DNA from: Microcella alkaliphila
GTDB lineage: Bacteria; Actinomycetota; Actinomycetes; Actinomycetales; Microbacteriaceae
Direction: 5' to 3'
NCBI RefSeq assembly: GCF_004216855.1
Contig: NZ_SGXT01000014.1
Span: 248,001 to 312,000 of the forward strand
Length of the DNA stretch: 64,000 nt
A program made the position numbers and the translations under genes. Positions 47,508-55,520 of the stretch are shown one piece after another. The notes under the pieces were generated by a model. That model had not been told where the DNA came from and searched no databases. It was given only the letters and a program-made list of their open reading frames with translations. Position 1 is the stretch's first letter, and the number at the start of each line of letters is the position of its first letter.

Positions 47508-48539
47508 CTAGTCGGTGTAACCGGCCACGAAGTCGACCTCATCGAGTGCAGCCTTGGTTCCCCTGCCGTTATTCGGGGCGAGCGTCATCCCGTCGATGGC
47601 CATCTCAACCTCTTCACCACGAGCGAGCGCCAGACCGAGTTCGGTCGCTTTCTTGCCGTTCGCCACGACATCCTGCACGAAGACCGCGAACCAGTCACCG
47701 TTGCGAACCGACTCGACATTTGCCTGCGACGCGCCGTTGCCGATGAAGAGCACGTCCGAATCTCCAGCCACGTCCGCAGCTCCGACGATGGCCGCAGAGG
47801 CACCGATCACCACATCAACGTCAGGGTTCGCTTGCAGCACGTTCTGGAAGGCCGCACGACCGCTATCGGCCGCGTAACCGCCTTCCACACTGGCGACAAG
47901 CTCGATCGTGTCATCGGTGGCGAGCGTTGCCTTGACCGCTTCGGTGCGAGCGTTGTCGAGCGGAAGCGAGCGGAAGCCCTCGAGATAGGCGACCTGGCAC
48001 GGCTTCGCCTCGACCGTCGCGCACGCTTCGATTCCCAGCTCAGCCAGCGCGACGCCGTTGTCAGTCGGCAGCTCCACGACGCTGATGGCGCCGTCGACCT
48101 GCGGCTCGATTGTCGTGAAGTCGGGACCAACCACTGAGAACTCCACCACGACTGTGATGCCAGCGTCTGCCGCTTCTTGAAGTGGGGCCTGCAGCGCCAC
48201 ATTGTCATTGGCTTGGATGACGATCACATCAAACTGGCGCGACGTGATCGCGTCACGAACCTGCTGAACCTGCGCCTGGCCGTCGAACGCTCCGTCGACG
48301 AAGGTTGCCGTCGCGTTGTTCTCGGCGGCAGCCTGCTCGACGCCGACGAACGTGCCCTGTGCGAACCCGTTGATGGCGGCAAACCCGAAGAAGCCGACCG
48401 AGAGCGCCTCCTGCTCGGAACTCGGCGACTCGGGGGCCGCCGGCTCTGGGGCAGCCGGCTCTCCGGCCCCGGAACACCCGGTAAGGAACAGTGCAGCCCC
48501 GAGGGCCCCGGCTGCTAGTGATGCGAATCGTGTCTTCAT
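47508..48539 (-). CDS. ABC transporter substrate-binding lipoprotein, ribose-type
   Basis: 343 residues. The lipobox is LTGC (Cys about 22) after a short signal peptide, followed by a Pro/Ala/Glu linker and then a type I periplasmic-binding fold (Peripla_BP_4): SVGFFGFAAINGFAQGTFVGVEQAAAENN, FDVIVIQANDNVALQAPLQEA and DVVIGASAAIVGAADVAGDSDVLFIGNG. It is tethered to the outer face of the membrane and delivers substrate to the permease. Substrates in this class include sugars, nucleosides and polyols; here the Hyu context suggests a heterocycle. It starts 3 bp after the hyuB stop. Confidence 0.92.
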   Translation of the reverse strand: MKTRFASLAAGALGAALFLTGCSGAGEPAAPEPAAPESPSSEQEALSVGFFGFAAINGFAQGTFVGVEQAAAENNATATFVDGAFDGQAQVQQVRDAITSRQFDVIVIQANDNVALQAPLQEAADAGITVVVEFSVVGPDFTTIEPQVDGAISVVELPTDNGVALAELGIEACATVEAKPCQVAYLEGFRSLPLDNARTEAVKATLATDDTIELVASVEGGYAADSGRAAFQNVLQANPDVDVVIGASAAIVGAADVAGDSDVLFIGNGASQANVESVRNGDWFAVFVQDVVANGKKATELGLALARGEEVEMAIDGMTLAPNNGRGTKAALDEVDFVAGYTD

Positions 48540-48542
48540 GAT

Positions 48543-50240
48543 CTAGTCCTTCTCTTGGGTGATGGGAGGGTGCGGGTAGTGCAGTGCAGCGAACTCGGGA
48601 GTGATGTATCCGTTGGCGATGTCGTGGACTACTGCCTGAGGGTCTCGCTGCTGGGGGTCGCCGTACCCGCCGCCGCCACCGACAGCGAGACGCACGACAT
48701 CGCCCGCCTTCATCGGTCGAGCGTTGGCCTTGAGCGTGCGCACTTCATCAGCGCGACCCGGGTTGATGATCACCTCGGGGCCGGTGGAGTCGGACCCTCC
48801 GAAAAGACCCCATGCGGGAGTGATCGATCGCTCGAACCAGAGTCCGACGACGCAGTCTGACAAGAATTCGTACTCGCGCACGACGCCGTTGCCACCGCGC
48901 CACCGACCAGGGCCACCCGAGTCAGGCCGAATCGAATAGTCGGTGATCCTGAGAGGGAACCGCGTCTCCATCATCTCAATCGGTAGGTCCCGCAGAGACC
49001 CGTTGACATTGTTGATCAGGGCGGATTCGCCGTCCGAGCCCTCCCAGGCACCCCAGCCACCGAGGGTCGCCTCGATCGAGACGAAGTTGCGCCCGACGCG
49101 GGGGTCGAAGCCTGCGACGGTGATGATCATCGAGTCACCGTGACTCGCCGCGGCCACCCGGTCGGGCAGTGCGGGGGCCAGCGCCCGAGAAACCAGGTCG
49201 ATCAGCAAGCCCAGGTGCGAGAAGTACCACTGGCAGGCGGCGGGTGCCACGGCTCCGAGCACGGAACCGCTGCGCACCTGCGTGGTCATGGGGCGGAAGG
49301 AGCCGCCGTTGGAGTTCGCGTGGGGGCTGATCAACAACTTGTAGCCGACGCGCAGCCCTGAGATGGCCTGGGCGACGCCACAGTTGACCGGCCCGCGTGT
49401 CTGATCTGCTGACTCGGTGACGTCGAAGTCGATGCTGTCGCCGACCACTGTGATGCGCAGTTTGATCGGCACCGGGCGATCCAGGTCGATCCCGTCGTTG
49501 TCGAGAACGCCCTCGGCCTCGTAGATCCCGTCGGGGATCGCCGCGACAGCCTCGCGCTCCAGCACCTCCGTCTGACGGAAGATCTCCTCGCTCGCAGCCT
49601 GGAGCACGTCGATTCCGTAACGGCCGACGAGCTCGGTCATGCGGTTCATGCCCATTCGGAGCGCGGCGATCATTGCATTCATGTCGCCGATCGTTTGGTA
49701 CGGGAATCGAACGTTCGTCTTGATGAGATCGATGACCGAAGTTTCGGCGCCGCCCTCGATGAGCTTCACCGGGCCCATCCTGAAGCCTTCTTGGAAGATG
49801 TCGACAGAATCCATCGATCCTCCGACGTCTTTCGAGCCCATGTCCATCCAGTGGGCGCGCGTCGCGGCAAAACCGACCAGCGTGCCTCCCGTAAAGATTG
49901 GCGCAAAGATCGTGACGTCATTGAGGTGGGTTCCGCCCAGGTAAGAGTCATTCAGAACCCAGATGTCACCCTCTTTCCACACCTCGACGCCGAACTGCTG
50001 CTCGACCGCAATGGAGCAGTACTCCAAGTTGCCGAGGAACAGGGGTAGCCCTGCCGATTGTCCAAGCACGCGGTGTTGGGTGTCGAGAATGGCTACGACG
50101 CAGTCGCCACCCTCATAGATGATGGGCGAATACGCCGATCGAATAAGCGTCGCATTCATGTCATCCGCTGCACTCGTCAGCGCGTTCCTGATGATCTCGA
50201 CCGTGACCGGATCGAGTGCTTCCATCGTGGGAGTGGTCAT
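48543..50240 (-). CDS. hyuB: Hydantoinase/oxoprolinase subunit B
   Basis: 565 residues from the ATG at 50240, with AAGGAG 8 bp upstream; an ATG six bases earlier overlaps the hyuA stop but is too close to that site. Characteristic opening is DPVTVEIIRNALTSAADDMNATLIRSAYSPIIYEGGDCVVAILD, then WVLNDSYLGGTHLNDVTIFAPIF, and the C-terminal GGPGRWRGGNGVVREYEF plus GGGGGYGDPQQRDPQAVVHD. Together with HyuA it forms the ATP-dependent ring-opening amidohydrolase. Known relatives act on hydantoins, 5-oxoproline, N-methylhydantoin and acetophenone. Confidence 0.93.
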   Translation of the reverse strand: MTTPTMEALDPVTVEIIRNALTSAADDMNATLIRSAYSPIIYEGGDCVVAILDTQHRVLGQSAGLPLFLGNLEYCSIAVEQQFGVEVWKEGDIWVLNDSYLGGTHLNDVTIFAPIFTGGTLVGFAATRAHWMDMGSKDVGGSMDSVDIFQEGFRMGPVKLIEGGAETSVIDLIKTNVRFPYQTIGDMNAMIAALRMGMNRMTELVGRYGIDVLQAASEEIFRQTEVLEREAVAAIPDGIYEAEGVLDNDGIDLDRPVPIKLRITVVGDSIDFDVTESADQTRGPVNCGVAQAISGLRVGYKLLISPHANSNGGSFRPMTTQVRSGSVLGAVAPAACQWYFSHLGLLIDLVSRALAPALPDRVAAASHGDSMIITVAGFDPRVGRNFVSIEATLGGWGAWEGSDGESALINNVNGSLRDLPIEMMETRFPLRITDYSIRPDSGGPGRWRGGNGVVREYEFLSDCVVGLWFERSITPAWGLFGGSDSTGPEVIINPGRADEVRTLKANARPMKAGDVVRLAVGGGGGYGDPQQRDPQAVVHDIANGYITPEFAALHYPHPPITQEKD

Positions 50241-50242
50241 GA

Positions 50243-52291
50243 TCATTGCTCCTTCTCGTGCTGGCGGATGATGAGCGAGCCGAGTTCGTCGATGGTGACT
50301 CGATACCCCGGGGGAACGACCGTTGTCGCCGTCTCCTCGACGATGACGGCCGGGCCCTCGAAGTCATGGCCGCGCGCGAGGTTCGACCTGCGCACAACGA
50401 TGGTCGGCCGGGACTCGCCGTCGAAGACCACCGGCTCAACGTCATGCTCGAACTCGGCGCTTGTCGCCTCCGCGAGCTGATGGGTCTTGAGTTGCCCCAG
50501 GCTGCCCACAGCCCGCGTGCGAAGTGTCGTGATCTCGATCGAAGCTCCGAAGGTGGAGTGCCCATACCGGTCTTGGTACATGTCGGCGAAACGACGCGCA
50601 AAATCCTCGAGGAAGTTCGGTTGCTGAACTTCGGCAACCGACTCGAGAGGAACATGCAGCGTGAACTCTTGACCTTGATACCGAACGTCGATGGACGAGC
50701 TGGCCGACCGGTGCTCTTCCGGGATCCCCTCCGACGAGAGTGAGTCGAGAGCGACCGAGCGCATTTCCGTCAAGACTCGAACAAGATCGTCGAGGTCAAG
50801 ATCAGCATCGACGGAGAAGTAGGGCTCGGCGAAGTCGCGTCGAATGTCAGTCTGGAGCATCCCCCAGGCTGAGAAAGCGCCGGGGAATCGCGGGACCACC
50901 GTCTCGGGAATCCCCAGCTCCTGTGCCAGGAATACCGCGTGCATCGGGCCCGCGCCTCCGAAGGCGACGAGGCTGAAGTCGCGAGGCTCGATGCCGCGCG
51001 AGATCGTGATCGTACGAATGGCCTGCGCCATTTGGGCATTGGCGACATTACAGATGCCTTCGGCGATGGCGATCTCATCGAGACCCAGTGGCTCTCCAAC
51101 GCTCTTGAGCGCCGCCACCGCGGCCTCACGGTCCAATGTCATCGCGCCACCGGCGAACCAGGCAGCGTCGACTCGACCGAGCACAAGGTTCGCGTCGGTG
51201 ACGGTCGGTTCGCTTCCGCCTCGCCCGTAGCACGCAGGCCCCGGCTTCGCGCCCGCTGATCGAGGCCCGACGCGAAGTCCGCCAGCCTCCAACCACGCCA
51301 CCGAACCGCCACCAGCGCCCACGGTGTGAATGTTGACGACGCTCATGAGCATCGGCAGGCCTTCTAGCTCTGCCTCGGTCGACACGTCGGGCTGGCCGTC
51401 GACCACGAGCGAAACGTCGAACGAGGTTCCGCCCATGTCGACGCCGATCAGGCTCTTGCGGTCAGAGACGCGCGCAAGTTCGACGTCACCCATCGCACCA
51501 CCGACTGGCCCCGAGAGAAGGGTCTGCAATGGACGCTCACGAGCAGAGCGAGCGGTCAGCACTCCTCCAGACGACTGCATGATGTGCAGGGGTGCCTGAA
51601 CACCCCGCTGCTCCAGCTGCTCCTCGAGAGCCAACAAGTAGTTGCGAACGACCGGTCCCGTGTACGCCTCGACCACGGCGGACGAGGTGCGCTCGTACTC
51701 GCGCCATTCCTTCGCCGACTGGTGCGATAAGGAGATGGTGAAGTCGTCCCCTAACTCTTCGCGGAGTATCTGCGCGGCTCGAAGCTCGTGATCCGGGTTC
51801 TTGTATGAGAACAAGAAGGCCACCGCGACGGCCCCATACCCTTCTGACTCTGCCCGGCGAGCTGCCTGACGAATGGCGACCTCATCAAGCGGTCGCACTT
51901 CTTCGCCCTGGCTACCCAGTCGGCCGTTGATGCCGATGATGTCTTTGCGCTCGAGTAGGGGCTGTGGTTTGCGGTACTGCGCGTCGTAGAGATCCAGTCT
52001 CGGCCCGCGAGCGATGAGGTAAGTGTCCTCGGCGCCTGCGGTCGCGAGCAGCAGAACTCGCACCCCGCGTCGCTCGAGAAATGCATTGAGCCCTTGCGTC
52101 GTGCCGTGGACGAGAAACTCGATCTCGTCAAGCTCGGGTACGAGCGCCTCAAGGCCCTGGAGAACTCCCACACTCAATTCACCCGGTGTGGTCGATGCCT
52201 TCGTCGCCTGTATCTCGCCGGTGGAAGTGTTGTACGCCACTACGTCGGTGAATGTTCCGCCGATATCCATTGACACTCGATGTGTACCCAT
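50243..52291 (-). CDS. hyuA: Hydantoinase/oxoprolinase subunit A
   Basis: 682 residues from the ATG at 52291, with AAAGGAG 7 bp upstream; longer readings run into the purL repeat and are rejected. The ATP-binding motif DIGGTFTDVVAYN (9-21) opens the protein. The second motif is VDMGGTSFDVSLVVDGQ, and HTVGAGGGSVAWLEAGGLRVGPRSAGAKPGPACYGRGG is the family core. It phosphorylates the cyclic substrate with ATP for ring opening with HyuB. It is the first gene of the island operon; hyuB overlaps its stop. Confidence 0.94.
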   Translation of the reverse strand: MGTHRVSMDIGGTFTDVVAYNTSTGEIQATKASTTPGELSVGVLQGLEALVPELDEIEFLVHGTTQGLNAFLERRGVRVLLLATAGAEDTYLIARGPRLDLYDAQYRKPQPLLERKDIIGINGRLGSQGEEVRPLDEVAIRQAARRAESEGYGAVAVAFLFSYKNPDHELRAAQILREELGDDFTISLSHQSAKEWREYERTSSAVVEAYTGPVVRNYLLALEEQLEQRGVQAPLHIMQSSGGVLTARSARERPLQTLLSGPVGGAMGDVELARVSDRKSLIGVDMGGTSFDVSLVVDGQPDVSTEAELEGLPMLMSVVNIHTVGAGGGSVAWLEAGGLRVGPRSAGAKPGPACYGRGGSEPTVTDANLVLGRVDAAWFAGGAMTLDREAAVAALKSVGEPLGLDEIAIAEGICNVANAQMAQAIRTITISRGIEPRDFSLVAFGGAGPMHAVFLAQELGIPETVVPRFPGAFSAWGMLQTDIRRDFAEPYFSVDADLDLDDLVRVLTEMRSVALDSLSSEGIPEEHRSASSSIDVRYQGQEFTLHVPLESVAEVQQPNFLEDFARRFADMYQDRYGHSTFGASIEITTLRTRAVGSLGQLKTHQLAEATSAEFEHDVEPVVFDGESRPTIVVRRSNLARGHDFEGPAVIVEETATTVVPPGYRVTIDELGSLIIRQHEKEQ

Positions 52292-52345
52292 GCTCGCTCC
52301 TTTGCGTGTGGGGGAAACCGTAACTGCGGGGCAAAAGGGAGGGTT

Positions 52346-52373
52346 GTGATAGCTGCACACTTCGCGGTGCCAA
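52346..52373 (-). promoter_or_regulatory. Candidate promoter of the island operon
   Basis: Read on the minus strand, TTGGCA (52373-52368), 16 bases, then TATCAC (52351-52346), about 55 bp before hyuA. AAGTGCAC and AAGTGTGCA flank it as near-repeats, possible half-sites for PucR. A run of seven T residues precedes the -35 element. Confidence 0.35.
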
Positions 52374-52406
52374 AAAAAGTGCACTTTGCCCATCTCGCAC
52401 AGTGAC

Positions 52407-52493
52407 GACGGCTTCACCCTCAGCCACGGCGAGCTGCACCACGCCCACCGCGACACGCTGCCGGCCCGGTTCGGCGCCGTCGTCGGGGGTTAA
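52407..52493 (+). pseudogene. purL: purL 3'-end remnant (island right direct repeat)
   Basis: The fragment still reads as the last 28 residues of PurL, starting [16 protein letters not shown] and ending RFGAVVGG with TAA. It has no start codon or upstream gene body. It is the displaced original or donor end of purL. The stop lies inside a perfect 16-bp palindrome, CGGGGGTTAACCCCCG (52484-52499). Confidence 0.85.
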
Positions 52494-52561
52494 CCCCCGC
52501 ATTCTTTGGCATCGCCTGCGGTTCATGCTGGGCGACGTGCTGCGCCGATAGAGTCACGGCT

Positions 52562-54991
52562 GTGAGTGCGCCTCCCTGCTCGACCACCCTCGTCGGCCTG
52601 ACCGAATCCGAGGCGCGTGAGCGCTTCGCCGCGGGCCTCGGCAACGCGATGCCGTCGAGCACCGGTCGGTCGTTCTGGCGCATCCTGCAGGCCAACCTCT
52701 TCACCCTCTTCAACGGGGTGGTGGGCGGCTGCTTCATCCTGCTGCTCGTCCTCGGTTACTGGCAGGACGCCCTGTTCGGCGTCTTCGTCATCGCCAACGT
52801 GCTCATCGGGGTCGGCCAGGAGTTCCGCGCGAAACTCACCCTGAGCCGCCTCGCCGTTCTCAATGCACCGGATGCGCGCGTCCTGCGCGACGGAACGCCC
52901 ACCCAGGTGCCGCTCGCCCGGATCGTCATGGACGACGTGCTCGTGCTCGGCGCGGGCGACCAGGTCGCCGCCGACGCCGTCGTCATCGAGGCGCAGGGGC
53001 TCGAGGTCGACGAGTCGCTGCTCACCGGCGAGGCCGACGCGATCAACGCCCCCGTCGACCGCGAACTGCTGAGCGGCTCGACCATCGTCGGCGGGCGGGG
53101 GCTCGCCCGGGTGATCCGCGTCGGCGCCGACTCGTACGCGGCGAAGATCACGGCCGAGGCGAAGCAGTTCAGCCTCGTCAACTCTGAGCTGCGGCAGGCG
53201 CTCGCCCGGGTCATTAAGTGGATCAGCTGGCTGCTCATCCCCGTCGGCCTCATCGCCATCAACGGGCAGATGCAGGCGCTCGGCGGGTGGGAGAGCGCCA
53301 TCGCGACGGGCGCGTGGCGCGAGGCCAGCGTCGGCGCGATCGCCGGACTCATCGCGATGATCCCGCAGGGCCTCGTGTTCATGACGAGCGTCTCGCTCGC
53401 CGTCGGCGCCGTGAAGCTGTCGCAACGCCAAGTGCTCGTGCAGGAGCTCGCGGCGGTCGAAGGGCTCGCCCGCGTCGACATCCTGTGCCTCGACAAGACC
53501 GGCACCCTCACCGAGGGGCAGCTCGTGCTCGACGCCGTCGAGCCGGTGGGCCGCGCGCTCGCCGCCGCCGACCCCGCGCTCGCCACCACGGGTTCCGACT
53601 GGCGCCTCGTGCTCGCCGCGGTCGGCGCCGACCCGCAGGCGAACGCCACGGCCGCCGCCCTCCGCGAGCCGTACCCCGGCGACGACGCCCCCGCCCCCGT
53701 CGCGACGATCGACTTCTCGTCGCAGCGAAAGTGGAGCGCCCTGCAGCTCGACGACCCGCGCGCCGCCGGCACGTGGGTGGTCGGCGCCCCCGACATCGTG
53801 CTCGCCGACTCGGTGCGCGAGCCGCTCAGCGCCGAGACGCTCGGGCGCACGACGGCGCTCGCCGAAGCGGGGCGGCGGGTGCTGATTCTGGCGCGCACCG
53901 AGCATCCCCTCGCCCCCGTCGACGACGGCGTGCAGCCGGAGCTGCCGGCCGGGCTCACGCCGGTCGCGATCGTGTCGTTCCGCGAGAAGGTGCGCGCCGA
54001 CGCCCCCGACACCCTGCGCTTCTTCGCCGAGCAGGGCGTCGACCTCTGCGTCATCTCGGGCGACGACCCGCGCACCGTCGCCGCCGTCGCGCGGGAGGCG
54101 GGCGTCGCGTTCGACGGCGAAGCGATGGATGCGCGCAAACTTCCCGACGACCCTGACGCCCTCGATGCCATCATGGCCGACACCCGCGTGTTCGGGCGGG
54201 TGGTTCCCGAGCAGAAGAAGCAGATGGTGCTGTCGTTGCAGCGCCTCGGGCGCACCGTCGCCATGACGGGGGACGGCGTCAACGACGCCCTCGCACTCAA
54301 GTACGCCGACATGGGCATCGCGATGGGATCCGGCGCGCCGGCGACCCGCGCCGTCGCCCGCCTCGTGCTGCTCGACGGGCAGTTCTCGCGCCTGCCGAAG
54401 ATCCTGGCGGAGGGCCGCCAGGTGATCGCGAACGTCGAGCGGCTGGCGAAGCTGTTCCTGTCGAAGACCACCTACGCGGTCATGTTCGCAATCGTGTTCG
54501 GCGTGCTGCTGTGGGAGTTCCCGCTGCTGCCCCGACAGTTCTCGATCACCGACGGGCTGACGATCGGCCTGCCCGCGATCGTGTTCGCCCTGCTGACCAA
54601 CACCCGCGTGTACCGGCCGGGATTCCTCACGAGGGCGGCGAGGTTCTGCGTGCCGAAGGGCCTCACCGTCGGCGTCGTGCTGATCTCGGTCGTCGCCTGG
54701 GCGCGGTTCACGGGCGACTACTCGCTCGCGCAGATTCAGACGGCGGCGACCATCACGCTCACGCTCACCGCGCTGTGGGTGCTCGTGACGCTCGCCCGCC
54801 CCTTCACCTGGCTCACGTCGCTCATCATCGCGGGCTCGTACGCCGGCCTCGCCGTCGTTCTCTTCGTGCCGTGGTTCGTCGAGTTCCTGCAGTTCGAGAT
54901 GCCGGACGCTCGCCTCATCGCCGTCGCCATCGGCGCGTCGATCGTCGGCAACATCGTCATCGAGGTGTTCCACCGCCGCGTGCCGTCGTAG
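52562..54991 (+). CDS. P-type cation-transporting ATPase, CtpE-like
   Basis: 809 residues, GTG start. Phosphorylation site DKTGTLT (Asp311), actuator motif LLTGEAD (153-159, Ala in place of the usual Ser), hinge MTGDGVNDALALKYADMGIAMGSG, and IPQGLVFMTS (267-276) in the M4 position where most Ca2+/Mg2+ pumps have PEGL. The PQGL variant and the length match the actinobacterial CtpE group, linked to calcium uptake in mycobacteria. Ten TM helices are expected. Before island insertion it was probably the direct neighbour of purL. Confidence 0.9.
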   Translation: MSAPPCSTTLVGLTESEARERFAAGLGNAMPSSTGRSFWRILQANLFTLFNGVVGGCFILLLVLGYWQDALFGVFVIANVLIGVGQEFRAKLTLSRLAVLNAPDARVLRDGTPTQVPLARIVMDDVLVLGAGDQVAADAVVIEAQGLEVDESLLTGEADAINAPVDRELLSGSTIVGGRGLARVIRVGADSYAAKITAEAKQFSLVNSELRQALARVIKWISWLLIPVGLIAINGQMQALGGWESAIATGAWREASVGAIAGLIAMIPQGLVFMTSVSLAVGAVKLSQRQVLVQELAAVEGLARVDILCLDKTGTLTEGQLVLDAVEPVGRALAAADPALATTGSDWRLVLAAVGADPQANATAAALREPYPGDDAPAPVATIDFSSQRKWSALQLDDPRAAGTWVVGAPDIVLADSVREPLSAETLGRTTALAEAGRRVLILARTEHPLAPVDDGVQPELPAGLTPVAIVSFREKVRADAPDTLRFFAEQGVDLCVISGDDPRTVAAVAREAGVAFDGEAMDARKLPDDPDALDAIMADTRVFGRVVPEQKKQMVLSLQRLGRTVAMTGDGVNDALALKYADMGIAMGSGAPATRAVARLVLLDGQFSRLPKILAEGRQVIANVERLAKLFLSKTTYAVMFAIVFGVLLWEFPLLPRQFSITDGLTIGLPAIVFALLTNTRVYRPGFLTRAARFCVPKGLTVGVVLISVVAWARFTGDYSLAQIQTAATITLTLTALWVLVTLARPFTWLTSLIIAGSYAGLAVVLFVPWFVEFLQFEMPDARLIAVAIGASIVGNIVIEVFHRRVPS

Positions 54992-55092
54992 GGGGCGCGG
55001 GGTGCCGCGGAGCGCGGGCCGCGGCGTCCTGCCTGACGCGCCCCGCACATGCGCCAACCGCCACACGCGCCACGTCCGCCCGGCACCGTCAA

Positions 55093-55180
55093 TGTCTGCC
55101 AGACCGACAGTCCGCGGCGCAGACCGGCGAGTTGGCTGCGGCGCGCCGCAGCCCGGCTCGCGCTGTCGGTGTGGCGGACA
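55093..55180. repeat. 88-bp inverted-repeat element D
   Basis: Left arm TGTCTGCCAGACCGACAG (55093-55110) pairs with 55163-55180 at 15 of 18 positions. The interior is GC-rich with its own GCGGCGCGCCGC dyad. The length equals that of the neighbouring element though the arm sequence differs. Confidence 0.6.
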
Positions 55181-55204
55181 CCAGCACCACTGCCGCACGA
55201 ACAC

Positions 55205-55292
55205 GTGACGTATTGCAGGAATCCAGAACTGCGTAGCCCGGAATCTCCGCAGAATCGCAGGCCCCACCCGCCTGTTTTCCTGCACTACGTAC
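55205..55292. repeat. 88-bp inverted-repeat element A
   Basis: Left arm GTGACGTATTGCAGGAA (55205-55221); the right arm, reverse-complemented, reads GTACGTAGTGCAGGAA (ending 55292). It shares its arm sequence with the element at 61906-61994 but not its interior. Confidence 0.7.
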
Positions 55293-55334
55293 CGCAGCCC
55301 GCCGCAGAAGGGCTCCGTGGGCGGCGAGGCCGAG

Positions 55335-55388
55335 GCAGCGGCAGCGACAGCGGCAGTGACAGCGGCAGCGGCAACGGCAGCGACAGCG
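55335..55388. repeat. Hexanucleotide tandem repeat (RCAGCG)9
   Basis: Nine contiguous units of GCAGCG or ACAGCG (two with one change). A second hexamer tract like that at 29165-29230, also in a gap holding inverted-repeat elements. Confidence 0.85.
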
Positions 55389-55421
55389 GCCGAAGCGCCG
55401 ACACACCCCGAACACAGAGAA

Positions 55422-55450
55422 CGGGCCCCGCTACCACCGCGCGGGGCCCG
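55422..55450. terminator. Bidirectional terminator between P-type ATPase and symporter
   Basis: CGGGCCCCGC (55422-55431) and GCGGGGCCCG (55441-55450) form a perfect 10-bp stem. AACTGTTTTCC follows on the plus strand and TTCTCTGTGTT on the minus strand, so it can end both convergent units. It lies 71 bp beyond the symporter stop. Confidence 0.8.
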
Positions 55451-55520
55451 AACTGTTTTCCGGGGAGGGCAGGCCCAGGCATGCCCGCCCACCCCGGAAG
55501 TGTGGAGAGAGGTGACGGCG

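Larger units (their letters stand above)
54992..55520. other. 529-bp non-coding gap with repeat elements
   Basis: The gap between two convergent transporter genes contains no credible gene. From left to right it holds a weak GCCGCGG hairpin (55003-55024), an 88-bp inverted-repeat element (55093-55180), a second 88-bp element (55205-55292), nine hexamers (55335-55388) and a strong hairpin (55422-55450). Confidence 0.8.

Noticed and set aside
37521-52406. Integrase, transposase or relaxase in the island
   Set aside because: All eleven genes were assigned to metabolic, transport, regulatory or AAA+/peptidase families; none is a recombinase.
52484-52499. Perfect palindrome CGGGGGTTAACCCCCG as a functional purL terminator
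   Set aside because: It has no loop-forming centre or T-run, and the intact purL copy does not have it; noted only as a feature of the repeat remnant.
52523-55492. 989-codon minus-strand reading frame opposite the P-type ATPase
   Set aside because: It is antisense to a clearly recognised gene and encodes Arg/Asp/Glu/His-rich sequence without domains. Long antisense frames are expected from GC-rich codon bias.
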